Assembly: GCF_014083945.1 (NCBI RefSeq)
Contig: NZ_CP046444.1
Location: 558,001-622,000, forward strand
DNA from: Granulicella sp. 5B5
Lineage (GTDB): Bacteria; Acidobacteriota; Terriglobia; Terriglobales; Acidobacteriaceae
Direction of reading: 5' to 3'
Length of the DNA stretch: 64,000 nucleotides
The notes beneath the pieces are model-generated. The model did not search any database. It saw only the letters and a program-made list of their open reading frames with translations, and was not told where the DNA came from. Below, piece by piece: positions 7,890-16,562 of this stretch (positions are counted from its first letter, which is position 1; every line of letters starts with the position of its first letter). Both the position numbers and the translations under genes were made by a program.

Positions 7890-8855
7890 ATGAAGATCGC
7901 ACGCAGCCTCACCGAACTCGCCAGCTTCACTCAGCCCTCCGTCGTCACCATCGGCAACTTCGACGGCGTCCACTGCGGCCACCGCATGGTCATCGCCGCC
8001 GTCCGCGAGCGCGCACACCAACTCGGTGCAGCCTCCGTCGCCGTCACCTTCGACCCCCATCCCGCACACGTCCTGCGGACAGACTCGCGCCTGCCGCTCA
8101 TCACGCCGCTCGCCGCCAAGCTCGACCTGCTCGCCGCCACCGGCCTCGACCTCACGCTCGTCCTGGGCTTCACCAACGAGCTCCGCCACTGGACGGCGCG
8201 CCACTTCGCCACCACCGTACTGCACGACACGCTCCATGCCGCCGAAGTCCACGAAGGCGAGACCTTCCGCTTCGGCTACGACGCCGAGGCCGGCATCGAC
8301 AGCCTCACCACGCTCGGCGCCGAGCTCGGCTTCGCTGTCCGCGCCTACGAACCCCGCGCCCTGCGCGGCTCCGCCATCTCCTCCAGCCGCATCCGCAAGC
8401 TCATCGCAGACGGCAACATGCCCGAAGCCCGCGCTCTGCTCGGCCGCCCGTTCAGCATCCACAGCACACCGGCCTCAGGCCGTGGCTACGGCACGCGCTA
8501 CGCCGTGCCCACCATCAACCTCGCACCCTACGCCGACCTGCTCCCCGCGCACGGCGTCTACATCACAACCTTGCGAGTCGGCACCGGCGACAACGCGCGC
8601 CTCTTCCACGGCGTCACCAACATCGGCAACCGACCCACCTTCGGCGCGGACTCCTTCGCCGTCGAGACCCACCTGCTCGACTTCGAACCAATCGACCTCT
8701 TCGAAGACACACCGCTCGAGATGGCCTTCCTCCTGCGCCTCCGCGAAGAGCGTCGCTTCGACTCACCCGAACTGCTCCGCGCCCAGATCATGCGCGACGT
8801 CGCGGGCGCCCAGCGTTACTTCCGCCTCTGCGACGCACTCCACGTCCGCCTCTGA
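7890..8855 (+). CDS. ribF: Bifunctional riboflavin kinase / FMN adenylyltransferase
   Basis: 321 residues from the ATG reading MKIARSLTELA. The N-terminal nucleotidyltransferase part has VVTIGNFDGVHCGHR and VTFDPHPAHVL; the C-terminal flavokinase part has GRGYGTRYAVPTINL (family PTAN-type loop), GVYITTLRVG and NIGNRPTFG. It makes FMN and FAD from riboflavin in the cytoplasm. In-frame codons before 7890 are repeat DNA and were left out. The only purine-rich ribosome-like sequence (GGAGGG) is about 20 bases upstream, inside the repeat, so translation initiation may be weak. The stop abuts the stop of the convergent gene with no gap. Confidence 0.95.
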   Translation: MKIARSLTELASFTQPSVVTIGNFDGVHCGHRMVIAAVRERAHQLGAASVAVTFDPHPAHVLRTDSRLPLITPLAAKLDLLAATGLDLTLVLGFTNELRHWTARHFATTVLHDTLHAAEVHEGETFRFGYDAEAGIDSLTTLGAELGFAVRAYEPRALRGSAISSSRIRKLIADGNMPEARALLGRPFSIHSTPASGRGYGTRYAVPTINLAPYADLLPAHGVYITTLRVGTGDNARLFHGVTNIGNRPTFGADSFAVETHLLDFEPIDLFEDTPLEMAFLLRLREERRFDSPELLRAQIMRDVAGAQRYFRLCDALHVRL

Positions 8856-9335
8856 TTACCAATCGCCGGAGTCGTACTCCTCATGGTTGTTGATCGAGTG
8901 CGTGAACACCAGTTGCCGCGCCTCCACAAGGATGTCCACCGCATCGTGATATCCATCTGCCAGCGGCTTCCGGCACTTGTACCGATAAGCTCCCGGCCTG
9001 CGCTTTGAAGGAATCGTCTCGCAGCTCCAGCCGTCGGCTGCGATCCGGTCCTCATACGGCTTTACCTCAGCCGGATCGTAAGCGCCATCTCTGTCGTACT
9101 TGAAAACATAGACGTTCGACGCGCCATGATGTCGTTCCGAGTATCTCCCCTCGGCCCGTTCCAAAGTCACCGGCCCTTCGTCCACCTGCACCACCGACCG
9201 TGCATTGCGAGCAAACTTCTCTGCACCCGGAAACAACGGGTCGCGCACCTTCGACACACCATCCTGCGCAACGCCCACAACCGTCACGCAACACGCCACC
9301 GCCATCACTGCCTTCGTTACCCAACTTCCGCGCAT
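8856..9335 (-). CDS. Exported protein of unknown function
   Basis: 159 residues from the ATG at 9335, which has CGGAGCG seven bases before it and gives a clear signal peptide (VTKAVMAVACCVTVVGVAQ). Upstream in-frame codons would bury that signal and are excluded. The mature protein contains two Cys that could form a disulfide (WSCETIPS and YRYKCRKP) and an acidic C-terminus. No known family recognised. It is on the same strand as, and downstream of, the PBP1A gene, separated by about 140 bases, so it may be a periplasmic partner, but this is only a guess from position. Confidence 0.7.
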   Translation of the reverse strand: MRGSWVTKAVMAVACCVTVVGVAQDGVSKVRDPLFPGAEKFARNARSVVQVDEGPVTLERAEGRYSERHHGASNVYVFKYDRDGAYDPAEVKPYEDRIAADGWSCETIPSKRRPGAYRYKCRKPLADGYHDAVDILVEARQLVFTHSINNHEEYDSGDW

Positions 9336-9478
9336 CGCTCGCTCCGTCCGGCCACGGCGGAAAACGCATCTCTCCGCTCTACCAGCCAATACGCGCGGCG
9401 CTTCGCATCGGGATGCAAAACCTGAAGCTGAAAAATAGGCCTTCGCAACGGCCTGGTCCCAAAGTGCAAACACCCGGC

Positions 9479-12022
9479 TTACGGCTGCGGAGCCGCCGGC
9501 ACCTTTGTCGCAGTCTTCGGTTTCGCTGCTTTGCTTCCCGCCGCCGGATAATTCGTCACGCTATCCAGGCTCTGCGACGAAGGCGCCTCATCGACCTGCA
9601 ACGAAATCGGCTGTTGCGGCTGCGGCTTCTGTGGAGCCGCCGGCGGCTGCTTTTGCGCAGGCGGTGGCGATGCACCATCACTCGGCACGTTGTCATCGTC
9701 ATCCGGCTCTGGCGTCGGCTTCGGCGTCTCCTGCCGCAGCTCCTGCGGAGGCGTCATCGGCACAGCCAGCGTCTTCTTCGGCGCTCCCTGCTGCGAGAAC
9801 GATTCATTCGGACGGTCCGCAACCGCGACCTTCATAAACTCCATCCAGATCGGCAGCGCAGCCTTCGCTCCCGTCTCCTTTTCGCCCAGCGACTGCCGGT
9901 TGTCGAACCCCACCCACGTCCCGCACGTCACCGACGGCGAGAAGCCTACGAACCACGCATCCGTGTAGTTGTTTGTCGTGCCTGTCTTGCCACCCAGCGC
10001 ATGGTGCATCTGCGAAGCGGCCGCACCTGTCCCATGCGCGATCACCGCCTCAAACAGCACCATCATCTTGCGCGCAATATCCAGCGAGATCACCTCGCGC
10101 ACCTCCGGCGGCGGCTCCGGCAGAGTCATCCCGTCCGCCTGCTCCACCCGCCGGATGTAGTGCGGCGCAATCCGTATCCCATCGTTCGGAAACACCGAGT
10201 ACGCGCCCACCTGCTCCTCCAGCGAGATGTCCGCCGCGCCGATCGCCACCGGCAGAAAGTTCTGAATATTGCTCGTCACACCAAACCGGTGCGCCACCGC
10301 AATCACCTTCGCGATGCCGACTTTGTCCGCCAGCCGCAGCGCCGGTATGTTGCGCGACTCCGCAAACGCATCCACCAGCGTCATCACACCAGAGAAGTTC
10401 CCGCGCTCGTAATCATGCGGCGTGTACGGCCCACCCGCCGTGAAGAACGTCGTCGGCGTATCGAGCACCGTGTCGTACGGCTTCATGCCCGCCTCCATCG
10501 CGGCCGTGTAATCGTATGGCTTGAACGACGAGCCAACCTGCCTCTGCGCCTGCGTCGCGCGATTGAACTGGCTTGTCTCAAAGTCTCGCCCGCCCACCAT
10601 TGCCATCACTTCGCCGTTCGAGTTGTCCACCGCCATCAGCGCTGCCTGCGCGCCTGTGTCCTCTTCCAGCGCCAGATGCAGCGGCCCATCCGCCGGCGCG
10701 TTCACCACGCGCACATACACCACATCGCCGGCCGTCACCAGCTCCGTCGCCTTCGGGTGCTGTGTCCACACCCAGTCCGCCGGCGTCAGCGTCGCGCTCT
10801 GCGTTCCCAAACGCACAACCATCTTCGTCGGCGACACCCCTGTCACCAGCGCATGGTAGTACGACCCCTCGAAGATCGGCTGGCTCCAGTCCGGGTGCCG
10901 ATACGCATCCAGCGGAATCCCTTCGGCGAGCACATTCTCCGCCGGCTTCTTCCACCCATGCCGCCGCTCATACGTTGCGACCCCGTCCAGCACCGCCTTC
11001 TCCGCCGCATGCTGCAGGCTCAGGTCCAGCGTCGTGTACACCTTCAGGCCCGCGCCGTGTACCTCGTCGCTGCCAAACTCGCGCTCCAGTTGCCGCCGCA
11101 CCTCTTCCACAAAGTACGGCGCCTCTTCATTCGAAGGCGCCTCGATATGCAGCCCCAGCGGCGCGGCCTTCGCCTCAATCGCCTGCTCTGGCGTGATCTT
11201 TTGATCGTTCAGCATCTCCTGCAGCACCAGGTTGCGCCGCCGCATCGCACGCTCAGGAAACCGCACCGGCGAATAATACTCCGGCCCCTTCGGCAACGCC
11301 GCCAGCAGCGCCGCCTCCGGCAGCGTCAGGTCGCGCGCATGTTTGCTGAAGTAGTACTCGCTGCCCGCCTCGAAACCATACGTTCCCCTCCCCAGGTAGA
11401 TCTGGTTCGCATACAGCGCAAAGATCTGCTCCTTAGTAAAGTGCCGCTCGATCTCCAGCGTCAGCACGATCTCCTGGATCTTCCGCGAGTACGTCTTCTC
11501 TGCCGAAAGGAACAGGTTCCGCGCCAGCTGCATCGTGATCGTCGACGCGCCCTGCACCTTGCCGTGCGTATGAATGTCCTCATACGCCGCGCCGATCATG
11601 CGGATAAGGTTCACCCCGCCGTTCGACTCGAAGTCCTTGTCTTCAATCGACAGGATCGCCTCGCGCAGCACCGGCGGTATGTCGTTGTAGCCCACCACCA
11701 CGCGCCGCTCCAGCGCAAACGAGCCAAACGGCTTGCCATGGATGTCGTAGAGTTCTGTCGTCGTATCCGGACGATAGCGTTCAAGCTCTGCCATCTGCGG
11801 CAGGTTGATCGAAAACACCAGCACCAGCCCCACCGTCACACCCAGCGCAGCCGAAGCCAGCAGCAGGGCCCCAATCGCCGCACGCTTCGCCACCGGCCGC
11901 AGTCGTGGATTGCGCGAGTCCAGGTCCTTGAACGGAAACCGCTGCATCGCGCGCCACAGCACAGCCCACGAACGCTTCGTGTCTCTACGCGCTGCTCCGT
12001 CGATTGGACCTCGTGTCGCCAC
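9479..12022 (-). CDS. Penicillin-binding protein 1A (class A, bifunctional)
   Basis: 847 residues, GTG start. Cytoplasmic tail, one membrane helix (about 48-72), then a GT51 glycosyltransferase domain with the catalytic Glu127 in IEDKDF and the QGASTITMQLARNLFLS motif. The transpeptidase domain carries the three class motifs: SSFK (498-501), SRN (556-558) and KTGTT (679-683). The last 120 residues are a Pro/Gln/Lys-rich tail that looks disordered. It polymerises and cross-links peptidoglycan on the outer face of the inner membrane. Nothing in the active sites is missing. The S41 protease homologue lies upstream on the same strand, 68 bases away. Confidence 0.95.
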   Translation of the reverse strand: MATRGPIDGAARRDTKRSWAVLWRAMQRFPFKDLDSRNPRLRPVAKRAAIGALLLASAALGVTVGLVLVFSINLPQMAELERYRPDTTTELYDIHGKPFGSFALERRVVVGYNDIPPVLREAILSIEDKDFESNGGVNLIRMIGAAYEDIHTHGKVQGASTITMQLARNLFLSAEKTYSRKIQEIVLTLEIERHFTKEQIFALYANQIYLGRGTYGFEAGSEYYFSKHARDLTLPEAALLAALPKGPEYYSPVRFPERAMRRRNLVLQEMLNDQKITPEQAIEAKAAPLGLHIEAPSNEEAPYFVEEVRRQLEREFGSDEVHGAGLKVYTTLDLSLQHAAEKAVLDGVATYERRHGWKKPAENVLAEGIPLDAYRHPDWSQPIFEGSYYHALVTGVSPTKMVVRLGTQSATLTPADWVWTQHPKATELVTAGDVVYVRVVNAPADGPLHLALEEDTGAQAALMAVDNSNGEVMAMVGGRDFETSQFNRATQAQRQVGSSFKPYDYTAAMEAGMKPYDTVLDTPTTFFTAGGPYTPHDYERGNFSGVMTLVDAFAESRNIPALRLADKVGIAKVIAVAHRFGVTSNIQNFLPVAIGAADISLEEQVGAYSVFPNDGIRIAPHYIRRVEQADGMTLPEPPPEVREVISLDIARKMMVLFEAVIAHGTGAAASQMHHALGGKTGTTNNYTDAWFVGFSPSVTCGTWVGFDNRQSLGEKETGAKAALPIWMEFMKVAVADRPNESFSQQGAPKKTLAVPMTPPQELRQETPKPTPEPDDDDNVPSDGASPPPAQKQPPAAPQKPQPQQPISLQVDEAPSSQSLDSVTNYPAAGSKAAKPKTATKVPAAPQP

Positions 12023-12090
12023 GGCTAGTCCAACCTTACTACGCGCTCATGTGAATGGACCTCAATCGCCGCAGCCGCGAACACGCGCCG

Positions 12091-13332
12091 TTAAGCCGCC
12101 TTCGCCTTCAGCATGTCGATCGCCTTCGTCAGCTGGTCATCGGGCGCAACCAGCTTCTTCGGCGTCTTCGGTGCCGAGGCAGCCCCTGGCACCGCGGGCA
12201 ACGACGTATCGTCATCGCCCAGGTCGTCAAGGTTCGACGCCACCATCGTACCCGGCGTCACGGCATCGTCTTCAAACTGCTTGCCCGAAGGCGAAGCATA
12301 CTTCGCAATCGACAGGATCACCGCCGAGCCGTCCGGCAGGTCAAACGTCTTCTGCAACGAGCCCTCACCAAACGTCTTCTCGCCCACCAGGTCACCGCGC
12401 TTGTCGTCCTGGATCGCGCCAGCCACCAACTCCGCCGGCCCGGACGTCCCACGGTTCACCAGCACCACCAGCGGCGCCGTCGCGTCAACCGCCTTAGAAG
12501 CCTCTGCCGTGAACGTCTGCTTCGGATACTTCTGCCCCTCCAGCGTCGCAATCGTCCCGTTCGACACGAAGAAGTTCGCCAGCCGCACCGCCTCATTCAT
12601 ATCGCCCGCGGCCACATCGCGCAGGTCGAGCAGCACCTTCTTCGTTCCAGTTTTGTCGGCAGCCTTCAACTTCTGCTCCACCTCGTCCACATGCGCCTTG
12701 TCCAGCACCACCGGCTTCAAGTACAGGATCGACGAGCCCTCATAGAACGTCTCGCTCACCGGCGGCTCTTCCACCAGCACGCGGTTCAACACAACCTTCT
12801 CCGGATCGACCTTGCGCGGCCGGATCACCGAGATATCCAGCTCGCTCCCGGGCGCGCCTTCCAGCAGCACCTTGATCATCGCCAGCGACAGGTCGCGCGT
12901 GTCCTGCTTGCTGATCGCCTCAATGATGTCGCCATCATTCAGTCCGGCCTTCTCCGCCGGGCTGCCCGGCACCACCGAGATGATCGTTGCATACCCGTAG
13001 CGCTTGGACACGTTCAACCCAACCTGCGCCTTGCCGCCCTTGTCATCCTTATAGGCCTTGTAGTCCGTCGGCGTCAGGTAGCTCGAGTCCGCATCCAGCG
13101 ACTCCAGCAGGCCGCGCAGCGCGCCCGTCGTCACATCCGGAATGTTCGGCACCGACACATAGTCCGACTGGATGTGCTGCAGCACTTCGCCATACACATT
13201 GATCTGCTTGTAAGCCCCTGCCTGCGCATCATCGCCCGCCGCACGGACCCCATACACATTCACGCCCAGAAAGACTCCGATGATCAACGCAACCGACAAT
13301 GCAAGTAGGGATATCTTCAGGCTCTTAGGCAT
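12091..13332 (-). CDS. S41 C-terminal processing peptidase homologue lacking the catalytic dyad
   Basis: 413 residues: an N-terminal membrane anchor (6-30), a cap region, a PDZ domain (about 95-170: VGLNVSKRYGY...GSPAEKAGLNDGDII) and the S41 core. Family enzymes such as CtpA, CtpB and Prc use a Ser in NxGSASASE and a Lys 25 residues later in TFGKG. Here the two segments read NRGTSGPAE and TFGEG, which aligns Gly298 with the Ser and Glu323 with the Lys, at the normal spacing of 25. The conserved Gln of the triad (GSLQ) is kept. It may be an inactive scaffold, or use the neighbouring Ser297. It probably works in the periplasm, near the cell wall synthase encoded next to it. Confidence 0.85.
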   Translation of the reverse strand: MPKSLKISLLALSVALIIGVFLGVNVYGVRAAGDDAQAGAYKQINVYGEVLQHIQSDYVSVPNIPDVTTGALRGLLESLDADSSYLTPTDYKAYKDDKGGKAQVGLNVSKRYGYATIISVVPGSPAEKAGLNDGDIIEAISKQDTRDLSLAMIKVLLEGAPGSELDISVIRPRKVDPEKVVLNRVLVEEPPVSETFYEGSSILYLKPVVLDKAHVDEVEQKLKAADKTGTKKVLLDLRDVAAGDMNEAVRLANFFVSNGTIATLEGQKYPKQTFTAEASKAVDATAPLVVLVNRGTSGPAELVAGAIQDDKRGDLVGEKTFGEGSLQKTFDLPDGSAVILSIAKYASPSGKQFEDDAVTPGTMVASNLDDLGDDDTSLPAVPGAASAPKTPKKLVAPDDQLTKAIDMLKAKAA

Positions 13333-13497
13333 AGCTTCTTGGCTTCACTCCGCAGGGTATGAAAAATCAGCACCGCCATCAGCCGCAAAGGCTCTGGCGT
13401 CACAGGTTAGACGCAATCCACCGCCGGCCTGTTAGTGACCACCGGCAGGGATTGTTGAAATGATACTCTCATCTCCCAAACTTCCCCACACTACCCG

Positions 13498-13732
13498 TTT
13501 TGAAGGGTACGGGCTTCAGCCCGTACGTGTAAGTCCTACAAAAGCAACACGGCTTTAGCCGCTGAGGGACGCCTTTAGCGCTGAAAGCGCGACATATCCC
13601 AGCCTGAGCCGAACGGAACCCCGCCGAGCGCTTTTGCTCGGTGGGGAAGGAGCCCCAGGTAAAACGGCAAGGAACAGTCCAAGCGCTGAAGGCGCGACAT
13701 AGAGCCAAGCCACACGCCCCTGAAGATACCCA
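13498..13732. repeat. Large family A repeat cluster
   Basis: Fills most of the 429-base gap between the S41 gene and the tRNA. It contains GGTACGGGC-TTCA-GCCCGTACG, then CGGC-TTTA-GCCG, GCGCTGAAAGCGC and CCGAGCGC-TTTT-GCTCGG, and a second GCGCTGAAGGCGCGACAT; 'gcgctgaa(a/g)gcgcgacat' occurs twice about 100 bases apart. A minus-strand frame of 92 codons runs across it but is made of repeat units, so no gene is called here. Confidence 0.8.
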
Positions 13733-13761
13733 CCCTATTTTCTTCACATCACATTGGTGTT

Positions 13762-13838
13762 TGGTGGCGGCGGGCAGAATCGAACTGCCGACCTACGGGT
13801 TATGAGTCCGTCGCTCTAACCATCTGAGCTACGCCGCC
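13762..13838 (-). tRNA. tRNA with CAU anticodon, probably elongator tRNA-Met
   Basis: A 77-base cloverleaf including an encoded CCA. The acceptor stem GGCGGCG/CGCCGCC is perfect, the D arm is GCTC..GAGC, the anticodon loop is CTCATAA (anticodon CAT) and the T arm is GGCAG-TTCGATT-CTGCC. The closing pair of the anticodon stem (A31-C39) is mismatched. The paired first acceptor position excludes initiator tRNA. A tRNA-Ile decoding AUA through lysidine has the same anticodon and cannot be excluded by eye. Confidence 0.93.
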
Positions 13839-13995
13839 GATGCCCCTCACAGGGCGTTGCAAACTGTCATCCAGCGGTCCCGTACCCTAGGCCGCGACAT
13901 CAGCCGCTCTACCCATCATAGATTTCACCCCCTCCAAGGTCAACCGCATTGCTAAAGGGAAGCAGACTGCTCAGTACTCCTCCGCCAGCAGTTCA

Positions 13996-14622
13996 TCAGA
14001 CCAGGCTTTCGGAGTAGAGAAAATGGAGCCCCGGCTCTGCTGTCATAACAGCATCCAGGATCACCGCCGCGATTGCGGGCGCGGGATTGACCTGAAACTT
14101 CTTTGGGAGAACCGGCGCAAAGACGCTCATCAACCGCAGAGCGATGCCTTCCCTGAATCGCGGTTCATCCCGTTCTCCCCCGATGAGGCTCGGCCGAACG
14201 ATGGTGAGTGATCTGAATCCCACTTGCTCGATGTCTCGCTCTATCTCGCCTTTGATTCGTGGATAGAACATCCCAGAGCTGGCAGAGGCAACGCTCGCCG
14301 ACACGAGGACAAAAGTCTCCACTCCATATTCACGTGCAGATCGCGCGAATGCCAGGGGCAGCACATAGTCCACTTCGCGAAATGCCTCTTTGGAACCAGC
14401 CTTGCCGATCGTCGTTCCCAACGCACAGACGACGCCGTCAACTCCCTGCGTTACGCCCAGCAGCGACTTCAGGTGATCGGACACAGGATTGATGAGCTTT
14501 GGATGGGGCGGCAATGGTCGGCGCGTGGGCGCGACTACGCCTGTGATGGCAGAATGCGCAAGAGCTTGCGCCAATACGTTCTTCCCCACCAGACCCGTGG
14601 CACCTAATAACAGCATCTTCAT
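13996..14622 (-). CDS. NAD(P)-binding atypical SDR (HTATIP2-like)
   Basis: 208 residues with an N-terminal Rossmann motif LLLGATGLVGKNV and the pattern of NAD(P)H-binding atypical short-chain reductases: CALGTTIGKAGS, VDYVLPLAFARSAREYGVE, LVSASVAS and the YPRIKGEIE catalytic-region match. The ATG at 14622 lies 14 bases after the stop of the upstream SDR gene, so both are probably one operon. Codon use is less C-ending than in most of the window, as in the neighbouring SDR and TetR genes. Substrate unknown. Confidence 0.8.
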   Translation of the reverse strand: MKMLLLGATGLVGKNVLAQALAHSAITGVVAPTRRPLPPHPKLINPVSDHLKSLLGVTQGVDGVVCALGTTIGKAGSKEAFREVDYVLPLAFARSAREYGVETFVLVSASVASASSGMFYPRIKGEIERDIEQVGFRSLTIVRPSLIGGERDEPRFREGIALRLMSVFAPVLPKKFQVNPAPAIAAVILDAVMTAEPGLHFLYSESLV

Positions 14623-14636
14623 CGTCGAGCTTCTGT

Positions 14637-15437
14637 CTATTTCACCATTGCTTTTACCAGCAACCGTCGCCATGCCGCATCCGGCAGGAATCGGTTCATC
14701 CAGAAAAATGGGCCGGGCTTGGCGAGATAACGTAGCCGATTGCTCGAATCATTCGCGGCACGATAAATGACCTTCGCCACCTCTTCCGGCGTGGCCCCTG
14801 CTAAATTTCCTTTCGCAAAGACACCCAGAAACTTATTCATGCTTGCTCGGTACGGGTCGCTCACCGCTATTTGCTTGCTGCCCTTGCCGAATTCAGTAGC
14901 AATGCTGCCGGGTTCGACCATCTTTACGCGGATACGGAACGGCTCCAACTCGTAGCGCATCGATTCGCTAAGGCCTTCTACTGCGAACTTTGTCGCGACA
15001 TACGTCGAGGCATACGGAAGGGCAAAACGGCCCACAATCGAAGAGATATTGATGATCAGGCCTTCGCCCGCTTCCCGCATGGCTGGAAGAACTTGTTGTG
15101 TAACTCCAATCAGGCCGAATAGATTGGTCGCGAATTGCTGTTGGATTTGCTGATCCGATAATGCTTCGATCGGCCCGAACAAGCCGTAGCCTGCGTTGTT
15201 GAGCAGCACGTCAATCTTCTGGTAACGAGTCAACGTATCGGCTATCGCCTGCGCAACGGACTCCGCATGGGTGACATCGAGCGCCAACAGGCTAATTTGC
15301 GGGTGCTGAAGCACGGAATCCGCCTTGCGGGGATCGCGCATGGTCGCCGCCACATTCCAGCCTCTTTCGGCGAAGTAAAGCGCGGTCGCCCGTCCAATGC
15401 CGCTGGACGCACCCGTGATCAAAATTGTCTTTGCCAT
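14637..15437 (-). CDS. Classical short-chain dehydrogenase/reductase
   Basis: 266 residues. The ATG at 15437 follows AGGAG with good spacing and starts MAKTILITGASSGIGRA, the cofactor-binding TGxxxGIG motif. Further on are NNAG (LLNNAGYG), the catalytic Ser in INISSIVG and the YVATK Tyr/Lys pair. It is an oxidoreductase on an unknown alcohol or ketone. It is divergent from a TetR gene, with a palindrome between them, so it is probably repressed by that TetR protein. Codon use is unlike the surrounding core genes, suggesting recent acquisition of the three-gene unit. Confidence 0.9.
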   Translation of the reverse strand: MAKTILITGASSGIGRATALYFAERGWNVAATMRDPRKADSVLQHPQISLLALDVTHAESVAQAIADTLTRYQKIDVLLNNAGYGLFGPIEALSDQQIQQQFATNLFGLIGVTQQVLPAMREAGEGLIINISSIVGRFALPYASTYVATKFAVEGLSESMRYELEPFRIRVKMVEPGSIATEFGKGSKQIAVSDPYRASMNKFLGVFAKGNLAGATPEEVAKVIYRAANDSSNRLRYLAKPGPFFWMNRFLPDAAWRRLLVKAMVK

Positions 15438-15519
15438 AAAACTCCTCGCGTTGGTTGCCGGGTTCGTCGCACTGAACATGCAAGACGGGGACCCCGGCTA
15501 TCGCATTCTATTGAGTATA

Positions 15520-15539
15520 GACATACCGATTAGTATTTC
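15520..15539. promoter_or_regulatory. Probable TetR operator in the SDR/tetR divergent promoter
   Basis: Inverted repeat GACATAC-cgatta-GTATTTC, matching at six of seven positions. A TATACT -10-like box for the SDR operon (minus strand, 15514-15519) directly adjoins it. A bound repressor would block that promoter. Position and symmetry support the call; binding is inferred. Confidence 0.55.
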
Positions 15540-15574
15540 GGTTGCAAATAGTTTGCGTGCGTTATTCTGAAATC

Positions 15575-16201
15575 GTGCGTAAAGCGATCAAACAGAGATT
15601 GACCCGCCAGGAGAGCCGGCTTGAAACCAGAACAAAGCTTCTGGATTCAGCAGCACAACTGTTTGCAAGGGGCGGTTATGAGGGCGCGTCTGTCGATCTG
15701 ATTGCGGAGAGCGCAGGCTACTCCAAGGGAGCGTTCTACTCCAATTTTGAGAGCAAGGAAGCCATCTTCCTGGAGCTTCTCGACGCCCATAAGCGGCGCG
15801 AGATTGATGCGTTGGCGCAGCTTCTGGCGCAGGACGTTCCCGCGTCAGAGCTAGTCTCACTGATCCGCAACTCTGAAATTAATCGTGTCTCTGATTTCGA
15901 CTTCGGTTTGCTTTCGGCGGAGTTTCAGTTGCAGGCCTGCCGCGATAAAACGTTCGCAAAAACCTATGCCAAGCTGCACCGCACTCACGTGGACACCATG
16001 GCTGGATTGATTACCAAGCTGTTCGCCAAGCTTGATCGGACTCCGCCCTCTACGCCAAAGGATCTTGCCGACATCATTATGGCGTTGACCACAGGTCTCT
16101 CTTTGCAAAGAACAAGCGTGCAAGGACCTCTGCGAAAGGGGTTTCTAACTGCAGCGATTCTTCTGGTTCTCGGCCTTGACCCTGGCGAAGGCGATAGGTA
16201 A
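15575..16201 (+). CDS. TetR family transcriptional regulator
   Basis: About 208 residues from a GTG at 15575; a TTG at 15542 is the other possible start and would overlap the operator region. The N-terminal helix-turn-helix is typical: TKLLDSAAQLFARGGYEGASVDLIAESAGYSKGAFYSNFESKEAIF, split here across residues 20-65. The C-terminal ligand domain is all-helical and not family specific. It is transcribed away from the SDR operon, the classic layout of a local repressor that responds to the substrate or a toxic relative of it. Confidence 0.9.
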   Translation: MRKAIKQRLTRQESRLETRTKLLDSAAQLFARGGYEGASVDLIAESAGYSKGAFYSNFESKEAIFLELLDAHKRREIDALAQLLAQDVPASELVSLIRNSEINRVSDFDFGLLSAEFQLQACRDKTFAKTYAKLHRTHVDTMAGLITKLFAKLDRTPPSTPKDLADIIMALTTGLSLQRTSVQGPLRKGFLTAAILLVLGLDPGEGDR

Positions 16202-16310
16202 CGATAAACGCTCTTCTGTTTACCGAACTGCACCTATTCGTGGAATCTCGCCAAAAGTCGCCTTTTCGATAGGTAAAGTGGTTAGAGATCGAATTGGCTC
16301 TCAATCACAA

Positions 16311-16562
16311 ATGGCCCCATTCTCCCGATTATCGCAAGCGCTCCTCGCAACGCTCCTCACCACCCCTGACTGTTCCGTCCAGGGCGACTCGCTGCAATGC
16401 CGACTGCTCAGCATCCTGCACTATCTCTATGTCGCCGGAGCTGTCCTCGCGGTCATCTTTCTCGTAGTCCTCATCGTCGCCATCCGCGCCTGGCTCTCGA
16501 GCCGCAACTCGGACGACATCCCCACCAAAGATTCCAGCACCAGAAAGCATCCTCGCGCATGA
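16311..16562 (+). CDS. Small single-pass membrane protein upstream of kdsB
   Basis: 83 residues from an ATG at 16311. Two Cys near the N-terminus (PDCSVQGDSLQC), then one long hydrophobic helix (LYVAGAVLAVIFLVVLIVAI) and a basic/Ser-rich cytoplasmic tail. Its TGA overlaps the kdsB ATG in an ATGA, so the two are translationally coupled. No family recognised. The coupling suggests a role connected to envelope or lipopolysaccharide synthesis, but the sequence itself shows only membrane insertion. Confidence 0.7.
   Translation: MAPFSRLSQALLATLLTTPDCSVQGDSLQCRLLSILHYLYVAGAVLAVIFLVVLIVAIRAWLSSRNSDDIPTKDSSTRKHPRA

Noticed and set aside
9200-12028. A 942-codon open frame on the plus strand
   Set aside because: Antisense shadow of the PBP1A gene: the product is almost only Arg, His and Leu, with no domain, whereas the minus strand shows all PBP motifs.
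13469-13747. A 92-codon minus-strand frame before the tRNA
   Set aside because: Made of family A repeat units; no ribosome site and no resemblance to a protein family.
13762-13838. Initiator tRNA-fMet reading of the CAU tRNA
   Set aside because: The first acceptor pair is G-C matched and the anticodon stem lacks the three G-C pairs of initiator tRNA.
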